Shown: positions 23,959 through 33,300 of the stretch, piece by piece
Position numbering within the stretch: the first letter of the stretch is position 1
Layout of the letters: each line of letters opens with the position of its first letter
Source: Phaeodactylibacter luteus
Lineage (GTDB): Bacteria; Bacteroidota; Bacteroidia; Chitinophagales; Saprospiraceae
Length of the DNA stretch: 36,087 bases
Direction: 5' to 3'
NCBI RefSeq assembly: GCF_007993045.1
Contig: NZ_VOOR01000051.1
Coordinates: forward strand, 1-36,087
Translations under genes and position numbers: made by a program
Notes under the pieces: generated by a model
The model's database searches: none
Seen by the model: only the letters and a program-made list of their open reading frames with translations
Told to the model about the DNA's origin: nothing

Positions 23959-26862
23959 TTGAGACCAAGCTTTAAAATCTACGCAGCCTTTTTGGCTTTA
24001 TTCATTCTCGCTGCATGCACAGCCACTAAGAGCCGGAGCGATATGTCCGCCCTTGGCGAGGCCTACCATAATACCACTGCTCACTACAATGGCTATTTCA
24101 ATGCCAACGAGCTGCTTATCGCAAGCGAGGCCCTTTTGCAGCAAGCGCATATCGACAACTATACCCAATTGCTGCCCATGTACCCTGAGCTCGCTGTGGA
24201 AGATGCCTCGGTCATTGCCCCGGATGCAGACAATGCGATAGAAAAAGTGACCGTAGTCGTCAATCTGCATCCGTACAGCAAATGGGTAGATGATTGTTAC
24301 TTGCTTTTTGGCAAAGCGCAGTACCTGAAGCGCGACTATGAGGCTGCAGAAGAGGCCTTCCGGTATTTCTCTACCGAGTTTAGCCCGGAAGCTATGGAGC
24401 AGAAGGAGAAAAAGGCCGCTGCCGCAAAAAAATCCAGCAAAAAGAAGAAGAAATCCAAAAAACGCAAGCAATCTAAGCGCAAAAAGAATAAGCTCAGCAA
24501 AAAGAAATCCCAAGCGCTCAAGAAGTACAACAAAGCAGTCCGGAAAGCGCGCAAATCAGGCGGGGCAGCCCCGGAGAAACCAGAAATCCTCCGCTCGGGC
24601 AGAGACGGTGCAGCAGAAAGTGCTAAGGAAGAAAAGCGCAAAGCCAACGAAGAAGAACTGAAAGAGGAACAGGCAGCAGAAGATGGCCCAGACGACAACC
24701 CCCTCAAGCACCGCCCTGCTTATCAGGAAGGGATGCTGTACTATGCCAAGACCTTGATCGAGCGCGACAAGTTCGACCAAGCTCAGCGCATCCTGACTGA
24801 ACTGCTGGAGAGCGCGAAAACTTACAAGGACATCCGCGCAGAATTGTCGGCAGTACAGGCTTACCTGTTCATACAGACAGAAGACTATGCGCAGGCAGTA
24901 GCTGCCCTCGAGCCAGCTATCGAACTGCAAAAAGATAAGCAGCGTAAAGCCCGCTATGCTTTCATCATGGGGCAGTTGTACCAAAAATTGGGGAACAGCC
25001 GTGGTGCTTATGCCGGGTTTGAACAGGCACTGGCTTACAAGCCCGACTACACGATGGCCTTCAACTGCCAGCTCAACCTGGCCAAGAATGCCTGGGCAAG
25101 CGGGCAGGGCGGTGCTCTGCAGGCCCGGCAGGAGCTTGAGCGTATGCTCAAAGAAGAGAAAAACGCTGAGTTCAAAGATCAAATCTATTTTACCCTTGCA
25201 GAGGTGGCTTTCGCCGAAAACGATAGAGCGGAAGGCATCCGCAACCTACAGCGGTCCCTACAGCACAGCCTTGGCAACTCGCCTCAAAAAACAGAAGCTT
25301 ACCTCCTGCTGGCCGATCTGTATTTCGAGGATGAGTCTTATGTGGAGGCCAAGCTTTACTACGATAGCACCCTGATGGCTATGGTACAGGCCGATGAGCG
25401 CTACAAGCGCGTAAAAGGAGCTGCGGAAAACCTGACGGATATTGCGGACAACCTACAGATCATCGCACTGCAAGATAGCCTGCTCCGGATCAGCCAAATG
25501 AGCCCTAAGGAACAGGAAGCCCTGGCCCTGCGCATCAAGAAAGAAAGGGACGAAGAGCGCAGGAAGCAGCTCCTCCAACAGGCCAACCGGCAGTCTACGC
25601 AGCGGTTCAATACCCTCAACAACCGCATCAATACCGGTGGGGCGCTCGCCGAGCCAAGTACGTTTTTTGCATACGACGACCGCCGCCTCAAGCGGGGCGA
25701 AAGAGAGTTTGACCGCAAATGGGGCAACCGCGCACTGGAAGACAACTGGCGGCGCTTTGCTGTTACTTCCGATGCGCTCCTGGAAGACCTCCTGGCGGAT
25801 AGCGGCAGCCCGGACATCCTTACTGAAGAGGAGGTGCAAAAGCTCTTGGGCGATGTGCCCCGCACCGAAGCGGACATTAGAACTGCAGAGCTCAAGATTC
25901 AGGAAGCGATGTCGAAGCTTGGCCCGCTGTACCGGGAACGCCTCGAAAAGTATGACAAAGCGATTGAAATACTGGAAGCGCTCAACCGCCGGTTCCCCAG
26001 CAACAACTTCGAGCTGGAATCCTGGTATCAATTGTACCTGGCTTACCAGGAAGTGGGCAATACGGCTAAAGCAAAAGAATACGCAGATAAAATCTTGGAC
26101 AAGTATACCGGTACGACTTATGCCATGCTGATCAAAGACCCGAACTACGGAGATGAAATAGCCGCCGAATCTCAAAGGCTGACCCGTTACTACGATGAGA
26201 CTTACCAAGCTTTTCAGACGGGCAATTATCAGCAGGCATACAGCCGGAGCCTGGGGGCAAAGGAAGAGTTTGGCGCCGGCAACCCTATGCAGGCCAAGTT
26301 TGCTTTGCTCGCGGCCATGAGCGCTGGCAATATTGAAGGCAAGGAGGCTTATATCGAACAACTGCGCAATGTCGTAGCCCGGTTCCCGGATACCGAGGAG
26401 CAGCTGCGCGCCCGGGAGATTCTGCGCCTGCTCGGCGAAACGACGGCAAGCCTGCCCGCAGGGGCTAAGGAAGAGATCGAAAATTTCAAGTATGAGGAAG
26501 ATAAGCTCCACTACTTCATCATAGCCTTCAGCAGCCAAGACCTCAACCTCAACGACGCCAAGGTCCAAGTTTCAGACTATAACGAAAAGTACCATAAGCT
26601 CGACCGTATCCGCATCTCCAACATCTATCTGGGGACAGATGCTAAAAACCGGGTGCCCATACTTGTCTTGCGCCGCTTTAAAAATAAGCAGGAGGCCATG
26701 GCTTACTACCAAGGGGTAGTCAGTAAAAAAGGCGAGTTCATCACAGATGAGGCCGTCGAGTTCGAGCTGTTCCCGGTAACGCAAGACAATTACCGGGAGG
26801 TGCTCAAGGAGCGCACCCTGGATAGCTACCGGATCTTTTTCCAACAATATTACCTGAACTAA
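23959..26862 (+). CDS. porW: Type IX secretion lipoprotein PorW/SprE, TPR protein
   Basis: PorW (SprE in gliding bacteria) is an outer-membrane lipoprotein needed for type IX secretion, thought to link the PorLM/GldLM motor with the periplasmic complex and the translocon. The 967-residue protein has a lipoprotein signal ending in LFILAAC (Cys20), the family's N-terminal block AYHNTTAHYNGYFNANELL, TPR-like helical repeats (about 255-480 and 640-830) and a conserved C-terminal domain starting KLHYFIIAFSSQDLNLNDAK with RFKNKQEAMAYYQGV. Residues about 150-250 are an unusual Lys/Ser- then Glu-rich insertion. The start is TTG: no other in-frame start precedes the signal peptide. It is followed after 24 bases by the desuccinylase-like gene. 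Assignment rests on remembered family features. Confidence 0.85.
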   Translation: MRPSFKIYAAFLALFILAACTATKSRSDMSALGEAYHNTTAHYNGYFNANELLIASEALLQQAHIDNYTQLLPMYPELAVEDASVIAPDADNAIEKVTVVVNLHPYSKWVDDCYLLFGKAQYLKRDYEAAEEAFRYFSTEFSPEAMEQKEKKAAAAKKSSKKKKKSKKRKQSKRKKNKLSKKKSQALKKYNKAVRKARKSGGAAPEKPEILRSGRDGAAESAKEEKRKANEEELKEEQAAEDGPDDNPLKHRPAYQEGMLYYAKTLIERDKFDQAQRILTELLESAKTYKDIRAELSAVQAYLFIQTEDYAQAVAALEPAIELQKDKQRKARYAFIMGQLYQKLGNSRGAYAGFEQALAYKPDYTMAFNCQLNLAKNAWASGQGGALQARQELERMLKEEKNAEFKDQIYFTLAEVAFAENDRAEGIRNLQRSLQHSLGNSPQKTEAYLLLADLYFEDESYVEAKLYYDSTLMAMVQADERYKRVKGAAENLTDIADNLQIIALQDSLLRISQMSPKEQEALALRIKKERDEERRKQLLQQANRQSTQRFNTLNNRINTGGALAEPSTFFAYDDRRLKRGEREFDRKWGNRALEDNWRRFAVTSDALLEDLLADSGSPDILTEEEVQKLLGDVPRTEADIRTAELKIQEAMSKLGPLYRERLEKYDKAIEILEALNRRFPSNNFELESWYQLYLAYQEVGNTAKAKEYADKILDKYTGTTYAMLIKDPNYGDEIAAESQRLTRYYDETYQAFQTGNYQQAYSRSLGAKEEFGAGNPMQAKFALLAAMSAGNIEGKEAYIEQLRNVVARFPDTEEQLRAREILRLLGETTASLPAGAKEEIENFKYEEDKLHYFIIAFSSQDLNLNDAKVQVSDYNEKYHKLDRIRISNIYLGTDAKNRVPILVLRRFKNKQEAMAYYQGVVSKKGEFITDEAVEFELFPVTQDNYREVLKERTLDSYRIFFQQYYLN

Positions 26863-26886
26863 CAGGGGAAGGCCTGTGCTGATGCC

Positions 26887-27900
26887 ATGAAGGATATCTT
26901 TTGGAGTGAAAAAGGGGAAAGCCTGGATATTGGGGCCGTACAGCCGGGAGAGAAAAAGCGTTTCTGGCTCCCCGTAGTGCAGGATGGCATAGGCATGCCG
27001 GTCCGGTTGCCAGTCATGGTGGCCCGTGGCAAAGAGCCGGGCCCGGTGCTGGGCCTCACGGCAGCCTTGCACGGCAACGAGCTCAATGGCATCCCTGTCA
27101 TACAGCAGCTCTTCCGGGAAATTGATTGCGAGCAGCTGAAAGGGACTGTAGTAGGGGTGCTGGTCATGAATGTGCCCGGGCTGATGCTGCAGCAGCGCAA
27201 GTTCAACGATGGGGTCGACTTAAACCGCATCGCTCCCGGGCAGGCGGATGGCAATGTCAGCGAAGTTTATGCCCACCGCCTTATCGACCGTATACTCAGG
27301 CACTTTGATTACTTGGTAGACCTCCACACCGCTAGCGCAGGCCGCATCAACTCTTGGTATATCCGGGCGGATATGAGCCAAGAGGCCACGGCCCGGATGG
27401 CCATCTTGCAAAACCCTGACATCATTCTCCATAACCCGCCCAATGATACGACCTTCAGGGGCGCGGCTGCAAGGCGGGGCATACACGCAATCACCCTTGA
27501 GCTCAAAGACCCCCACGTTTTTCAAAACGATGTTATCGAGGATGGGCTGATCGGCATCCGCAATATCCTTTATGATCTGCAAATGCTGCCTGGGGCGATT
27601 ACCTGGAGTGCTGCCGAAACCATCCTCTGCCGATATTCTCAATGGATCTATACCGATGAGGGGGGCATTCTGCATGTACTCCCACAATTGGGGCAAACGG
27701 TAGGCAAAGGGGACCGGATCGCCGAGGTCCGCTCTATTTTCGACGAAGTCGAAAAAGTGTATTGGGCCCCTTACGATGGGGTCGTGATCGGGCGCAGCAT
27801 CAGCCCCATCAACCCGACTGGCAGCCGTATCCTTCATCTTGGCGGCGACCCTCAGGTCGTACCTTGTGCATTGGAAGGGCTGCCCCTCATCAGCAGCTAA
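26887..27900 (+). CDS. Succinylglutamate desuccinylase/aspartoacylase family protein
   Basis: A predicted zinc-dependent amidohydrolase of the M14-like AstE/AspA superfamily, which removes acyl groups from N-acylated amino acids or related small molecules; the true substrate is unknown. The 337-residue protein shows the metal ligands His62 and Glu65 in ALHGNELNG and His147 in VDLHTAS, plus the substrate-site block FNDGVDLNRIAPG (about 106-118). A C-terminal beta-rich part (about 250-337) contains GDRIAEVRSIFDEVEKVYWA, a barrel-like domain typical of this group. There is no signal peptide, so it is cytoplasmic. It lies 24 bases after porW on the same strand and may be cotranscribed, though a functional link to secretion is not expected from the family. 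Repeat copy C follows. Confidence 0.88.
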   Translation: MKDIFWSEKGESLDIGAVQPGEKKRFWLPVVQDGIGMPVRLPVMVARGKEPGPVLGLTAALHGNELNGIPVIQQLFREIDCEQLKGTVVGVLVMNVPGLMLQQRKFNDGVDLNRIAPGQADGNVSEVYAHRLIDRILRHFDYLVDLHTASAGRINSWYIRADMSQEATARMAILQNPDIILHNPPNDTTFRGAAARRGIHAITLELKDPHVFQNDVIEDGLIGIRNILYDLQMLPGAITWSAAETILCRYSQWIYTDEGGILHVLPQLGQTVGKGDRIAEVRSIFDEVEKVYWAPYDGVVIGRSISPINPTGSRILHLGGDPQVVPCALEGLPLISS

Positions 27901-27946
27901 TGGCTTGCTGATGATACGGCCTGCCTAGCATTTGCCCATCTCTGTT

Positions 27947-28099
27947 GGGGCCTGCCCCTGCCTGATGGCAGGAGCCGCTATGCTACGGGGCTCGCTGTCC
28001 GCTCGGCCCTGTCGGGCTTGCCACCCCTTCGCAGCGCTAGGCCAATGCCAGCCTAAAGCTCGACAAGCATAAGCCCCTGCGGTATTTTGGATTACGCCC
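27947..28099 (+). repeat. Dispersed GC-rich palindromic repeat, copy C
   Basis: Forward copy starting 46 bases after the desuccinylase-like stop. It contains CCTGCC-TGAT-GGCAGG with perfect arms, GCTATGCTACGGGGCTCGCT, GCCC-TGTC-GGGC, CGCAGCGCTAGGCC and the tail CCTGCGGTATTTTGG then TTACGCCC. The GGGCGCAAACCAG start of copies A and D is missing. The remaining 130 bases to the aminotransferase gene hold a TATCTTTC string, one mismatch from a -7 box, close to the ATG. Confidence 0.85.
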
Positions 28100-28231
28100 G
28101 GTTGGGGCTTGGTTTGAGCTCAGTGCGGGCGATGCGGCAAGCCACCGTCCTAGTTTTGCCTTTGGCTGATAGGAGATAGGGCTTTTTTTGCGGAAGCTGC
28201 TTTCCCATTTTGTATCTTTCAGGGAAAAAGC

Positions 28232-29392
28232 ATGCTGAACTGCCAACGCCACTTGTTCAACCTAGAGGATAGCCAAGCCTACCTGAACGGCGCCTATATG
28301 TCCCCTCAGCTTAAGTCTGTGGAGGAAGCTGGGCTGATCGCCTTGCGGAAAAAAAGCCGCCCGTACCAAATCGGGCTCGATGATTTCTTCGGGCCGGTAG
28401 CCCGCCTAAAAGCGACATTCGCAAAGTTGGTCAATGCAGGAGCGGCAGAGCGCATCGCACTTATCCCATCCGTTTCTTATGGCGTTTCAACTGTAGCCCG
28501 CAACGCCCCCGTTGCAGCAGGCAGCCGTATCATTATAGCTGAAGAGCAGTTCCCTAGTAATTACTACGCCTGGAAACGGCTGGCGGATGAACGCGGGGCA
28601 GAGGTCTGCTGCATACCTCCTCCAGACAGCAGCCAACGGGCAGCAGCCTGGAACGAAGCCCTTCTCCATGCTATCGACAGCCGTACAGCGGTGGTGGCAT
28701 TGGGCAATGTGCATTGGGGAGATGGTACGCGCTTTGACCTTAGGGCAGTGAGGGCGCGGGCCAATGCGGTAGGAGCCTGGCTTGTTGTAGACGGCACTCA
28801 GTCGGTAGGGGCATTGCCTTTTGATGTAGCTGAAATCCAGCCTGATGCGCTTATCTGTGCAGGCTATAAATGGCTAATGGGGCCTTACAGTATCGGGCTT
28901 GCTTACTATGGCCCGGCCATGGATGGGGGAATCCCTCTGGAAGAAAACTGGATCAACCGCCATAACAGCCATGACTTTACCCACTTGGCACAGTATCAGC
29001 CGGCTTACCAGCCCATGGCCGGCCGCTACAATACAGGCGAGCAAAGCAATTTTATCCTCGTACCTATGATGCAGGCTGCTCTAGACCAGATTTTGGAATG
29101 GGGGGTGCCCGAGATCCAGGAATACGGCAAGGAGCTGTTCCGGGAAACAGGTGAAGCATTGGCAGGGCTAGGCTGCCAATTGGACCCCGAAGACAGCAGG
29201 GCACATCACTTGGTGGGCGTCCGCCTGCCGAAAGGAGTGGATATGCAGGTTTTCAAGGAAGCCCTTGGCAGCGCGCAGGTGCATGTCTCCATCCGGGGCA
29301 ATGCCATCCGGGTTTCTTGCCATGTTTACAACCAAAAAGCAGAGCTGGAAAGGCTGCTCCGTTGCTTCCGGCAGGTGCTTGGCAGAGCTTAA
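28232..29392 (+). CDS. Class V aminotransferase family PLP enzyme
   Basis: A fold-type I pyridoxal-phosphate enzyme of the class V group (aminotransferases, cysteine desulfurases, kynureninase-like enzymes). The 386-residue protein begins YLNGAYMSP, the usual N-terminal motif for this group, and shows EEQFPSNYYAWKRLA (about 104-118), the cofactor Asp187 and Gln190 in VVDGTQSVGALPFD, and the Schiff-base lysine Lys213 in CAGYKWLMGPYSIG. RYNTGEQSN in the C-terminal half is a substrate-side motif. No Cys-containing desulfurase loop is seen, so it is more likely an aminotransferase or lyase than IscS/SufS. An AGGGA string eight to twelve bases before the ATG is a rare SD-like site here. Neighbours give no pathway clue. 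Confidence 0.9.
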   Translation: MLNCQRHLFNLEDSQAYLNGAYMSPQLKSVEEAGLIALRKKSRPYQIGLDDFFGPVARLKATFAKLVNAGAAERIALIPSVSYGVSTVARNAPVAAGSRIIIAEEQFPSNYYAWKRLADERGAEVCCIPPPDSSQRAAAWNEALLHAIDSRTAVVALGNVHWGDGTRFDLRAVRARANAVGAWLVVDGTQSVGALPFDVAEIQPDALICAGYKWLMGPYSIGLAYYGPAMDGGIPLEENWINRHNSHDFTHLAQYQPAYQPMAGRYNTGEQSNFILVPMMQAALDQILEWGVPEIQEYGKELFRETGEALAGLGCQLDPEDSRAHHLVGVRLPKGVDMQVFKEALGSAQVHVSIRGNAIRVSCHVYNQKAELERLLRCFRQVLGRA

Positions 29393-29515
29393 AGCCACAC
29401 CTGTCGAATTATCCTGCATTTGCGCGCACAAAATCGGACTTTAGCGGTCTCTAATAAGATGCTGCACCGATTGCTGCAGTGGCTTTTATAACCCTCATTA
29501 AAAATAACGCTCAAG

Positions 29516-30289
29516 ATGAAAAAGATCTTCCTTTTACTTGCTGTCTGCTGTGCCTCTTCCTTTTCCTACCTGGCAACTGCACAAACAGCTGAAGAAATCG
29601 TGGCCTCTTACCTTGAAAACATCGGCGGCGAGGAGCAGCTCAACAAAATCAAAAATATGGTGATCACAGGCAAAAGCCAAGCCCAGGGCATGGAATTCCC
29701 CGTTACCATGTATCAAACCGCTGACGGAAAGCAGCGCATGGACCTAGTGTTCCAGGGTAAGGAAATTACCCAAATGGCTTTTGATGGCGAAGTAGGCTGG
29801 GGAGTCAACTTTATGACCGGAGAAGCCGAAAAAATGGAAGCCGAGCAGTCTAAAATGATGAAAGAACAGCTGACTGATTTCCCTGACCCCTTCCTCAACT
29901 ACAAAGAAAAAGGCTATACCGTAGAGCTGGTGGAAGAAACAGAGCTGGAAGGCACACCGGTCTACAAAATCAAGCTCACAAAAAAACCGATCATGGTGGA
30001 AGGTGAGGAGCTGGAAAACTTTAGCTTCTACTACTTTGACAAAGACAGCTACGTTACCCTGGCACAGGAGGAGATTGCTAAGGCGGGCCCAATGAAAGGG
30101 CAGTCTACCATGACTTATACTTCTGATTATGATGAAGTAGCTGGCGTGTACATGCCTTTCAGCATTACTTCCAAGATGAACGGCACGACGATGTTCAGCA
30201 TGGCCATCGAAAAAATCGATGTCAATACAGACATAGCGGAAGGCTTGTTCGCATTCCCTGAAGCCAATAGCGAAGGCGGCGAGAAGTAG
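29516..30289 (+). CDS. Secreted LolA-like fold protein (outer-membrane lipoprotein-sorting family)
   Basis: A 257-residue exported protein with a signal peptide (KKIFLLLAVCCASSFSYLA, cleavage likely after ATAQ) and a body made mainly of beta-strands, beginning TAEEIVASYLENIGGEEQLNKI, the helix that opens many LolA/LolB-like and DUF4292-like domains in Bacteroidota. Further pieces are YQTADGKQRMDLVFQGKEI, MAFDGEVGWGVNFMTG, PVYKIKLTKK and FYYFDKDSYV. These domains bind hydrophobic ligands such as lipids or lipoprotein acyl chains in the periplasm; for this member the ligand is unknown. It is 106 bases upstream of the VPS10-type gene on the same strand, with a strong hairpin in the gap. No lipobox Cys is properly placed, so it is probably soluble. 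Confidence 0.8.
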   Translation: MKKIFLLLAVCCASSFSYLATAQTAEEIVASYLENIGGEEQLNKIKNMVITGKSQAQGMEFPVTMYQTADGKQRMDLVFQGKEITQMAFDGEVGWGVNFMTGEAEKMEAEQSKMMKEQLTDFPDPFLNYKEKGYTVELVEETELEGTPVYKIKLTKKPIMVEGEELENFSFYYFDKDSYVTLAQEEIAKAGPMKGQSTMTYTSDYDEVAGVYMPFSITSKMNGTTMFSMAIEKIDVNTDIAEGLFAFPEANSEGGEK

Positions 30290-30313
30290 CCCCAATTGGT
30301 AAGGCCTGCCTGT

Positions 30314-30348
30314 GACGACTGCCTCTGCGCCCTGCAGGGGCAGTCGTC
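30314..30348 (+). other. Strong 15-bp hairpin between LolA-like and VPS10-type genes
   Basis: GACGACTGCC (30314-30323) pairs perfectly with GGCAGTCGTC (30339-30348), and five further inner pairs (one G-U) leave a five-base loop. GGTAAGG follows instead of a T tract. It fits an RNA stabiliser, a processing site or an incomplete terminator. Confidence 0.7.
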
Positions 30349-30395
30349 GGTAAGGGCATCAGCATGACATTTCCCTGGTAAAACCCTAATTTGAT

Positions 30396-33300
30396 ATGAA
30401 AAGAATAGCTTACTTGTTTTTTTGTGGCTTGTTGTCTTGGACATCCATAAACGCGCAGGAAACGCCCGCCCTTAATGCGGAAGGCTTGTTTGGCGACCTT
30501 TCTGCCCGCCACATCGGCCCGGCGCTGATGAGCGGCCGCATTACTGATTTGGAAGGGCACCCGACCAACTCCCGCATCCTCTACGCTGGGGCCGCCGGCG
30601 GCGGTGTCTGGCGCTCTAATGACGGAGGGATAACCTTCAATTCTATTTTTGATGATTACCCACAGTCCATAGGGGCTATTGAAGTTGACCCTACCGACCC
30701 TGACCTCAGCATTTGGGTGGGCACGGGCGAAACCTGGACCCGCAACAGCGTTTCCGTAGGCAAAGGCTTGTTCAAAACTACCGACGGGGGGCAGACTTGG
30801 AAGCTGATGGGGCTTGAAAACTCAGAGCGCATCAGCAGCATTTTGGTCAACCCAAATAACCCGAAGGAGGTTTTTGTTGGCGTCTTAGGCGCCTTATGGG
30901 GCGATAGCGAGGACCGAGGGGTCTACAAAACGGCAGACGGAGGGCAGAGCTGGGAGAAAATCCTTTATACCAATGCCACTACGGGCTGTGCAGATTTGGT
31001 GATGGCACCGGATGATCCTCAGACTTTGTATGCTTCCATGTGGGAGTTCCGCCGCACGGCCTGGTCTTTCAGTTCTGGAGGGCAGAGCAGTGCACTCTAC
31101 AAAAGCACCGATGGCGGTGCCACCTGGGCTAAAATCCATAATGGCTTTCCGGAAGGGAAGCTGGGGCGGATTGCTGTGGCAGTAGCCCCCTCCAACCCTA
31201 GCCGCCTTTATGCCGTGATTGAGTCGGAAAAAAACGAGGATAAAGGCTTGTACCGTTCTGATGATGCAGGGCAGTCTTGGGAGCATCTCAACAAAGATTT
31301 TGAGCTGACGGTACGGCCATTTTATTTCAGCCGTATTGTAGTATCGCCTGCCAATGCAGATAAGATTGCAAAAGCCGGCCTCAATGGCTCGATCAGCGAA
31401 GATGGCGGCAACACTTTCCGAGCCATCGGCAGCGGAGTCCACGCAGATGTCCACGATTTTTGGTTTGACCCCAATGACGCAGACCGCATGTACCTCGGCT
31501 GCGATGGGGGCGTATACCGCTCTTGGGACGGCGGCCGTGGATGGGAGATGGTCAAAGGCCTGCCGGTATCTCAGTATTATCACGTAGCCGTAGATATGCA
31601 GGAGCCCTTCCGTATTTATGGAGGTTTGCAGGACAATGGCTCTTGGGTAGGCCCTTCCCAAAGCGTAGGCGGCATCGAAGCCCGTGATTGGACAGAGGTT
31701 GGCTATGGCGATGGCTTCCGCGTTTACCCTCATCCAACAGATCCCAATATCTGCTACTCCGAAATGCAAGGGGCAGAGGCCATTTGGCGGGTAGACTTGG
31801 AAAAGCAGCAAAGCAAAATCATCAAGCCTTATCCGGAAAAAGGGAGCCCCGACCTCCGCTTCAATTGGAATACCCCAATTACGACCAGCGCACATCAGCC
31901 CGACCGGCTGTACGTGGGCAGCCAATTTGTCCACCGTTCTGATGACCGGGGGGAAACCTGGAAACGCATTTCCCCTGACCTTACAACCAATGACCCTGCT
32001 AAGCAGAACCAAGAGGACAGCGGCGGGCTGAGCAAAGACAATTCCGGTGCGGAAAACCACTGTACCATTTTTACCATTGCGGAGTCGCCGCTAAACGAGA
32101 AACTGATCTTTGTGGGTACAGATGATGGCAATGTTCAAAGGACTAAGGATGGCGGGCAGTCTTGGGTAGACCTCACTGCCAATTTCCCTGGCCTGCCCAA
32201 AAACACCTGGGCCTACCATATTGAGCCTAGCCATTTTGATGAAAATGTAGTCTATGCAGTTTTTGAAGGGCACACGCAAAATGACCATACGCCCTACGTA
32301 TACCGGTCCAAAGATGGGGGGCTGACCTGGCGCTCCATTACAACCCCTCAGCTAGAGGGCTTTGCCCGCTGCCTGCAGGAAGACCTGGCCAACCCCAACC
32401 TGCTTTACCTCGGTACCGAACTGGGGCTCTATATCACACTTGATGGCGGTCAAAACTGGGCCAAGTTCACCAATAATATGCCTGCCGTCGCAGTGCACCA
32501 CCTTACGCTGCACCCGCGCGATCACAGCTTGGTCATGGCTACGCACGGCCGTGGCATCATCATCATAGATGACGTTACCCCCCTCCGCAAGCTGACGCCA
32601 GAAATGGCTGCACAGGAGGTTGTCTTTATGGAACAGCCGGCTTCTGTGATTTACGAAGCGCCAAGCTTTGGGGGCAACGCAGCTTATGGCGAATTTGTGG
32701 GGGACAATCCCAGCCGTTCTGCCAAAGTGGTCTACTACCTGAAAAAGCGCCACATTTTTGGCCCCATGAAGCTCGAAGTATTGGACAGCAAAGGGGAGAA
32801 GATCGCAGAGCTTACCCCTGGAAAATCCAAAGGCATCAATATCGTCCCTTGGAATTACCGCTATCGTATGCCGAAAGTGGCTAAAGCCAAAACCTTCTCC
32901 CGTGGCGGTTTTGCTGCGCCTACTGTGCCTCCGGGCGTGTATACCCTGCGGATGGCCAAGGGCAAAACAACTTACGAGTCTACTCTGGAGCTGATAGCTG
33001 ACCCCGCCTCTGTGCATACCGCTGAAGAGCGCCTGGCTCAGCATGAAACAGCCATGCAGCTTTATGCGATGAATGAAGAGCTGGCCTACTTGGTCGATCA
33101 GCTTGATCAGGTATCTGCAGGGGTATCGCAACGGCTGGAAGCTGAAGCGCCTAAGAAGCTGAAGCAGGAGCTCATAGGCTATCAGGGAGCTCTCGAAAAA
33201 TTGCGGGAAGGCTTGGTAGTCACCACAGGGGATAACTACGTGGGCGCCGCAGCCCCTCAATTGCGGGAGCGCATGGGGTCATTGTATAGTGAAGTGGTAG

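Noticed and set aside
25453-26568. A 371-codon minus-strand frame opposite porW
   Set aside because: Antisense shadow; composition is odd and no family is recognisable, whereas the plus-strand frame has clear PorW features.
30894-32060. A 388-codon minus-strand frame opposite the VPS10-type gene
   Set aside because: The repeated Asp-box motifs on the plus strand are decisive; the minus frame is a shadow.
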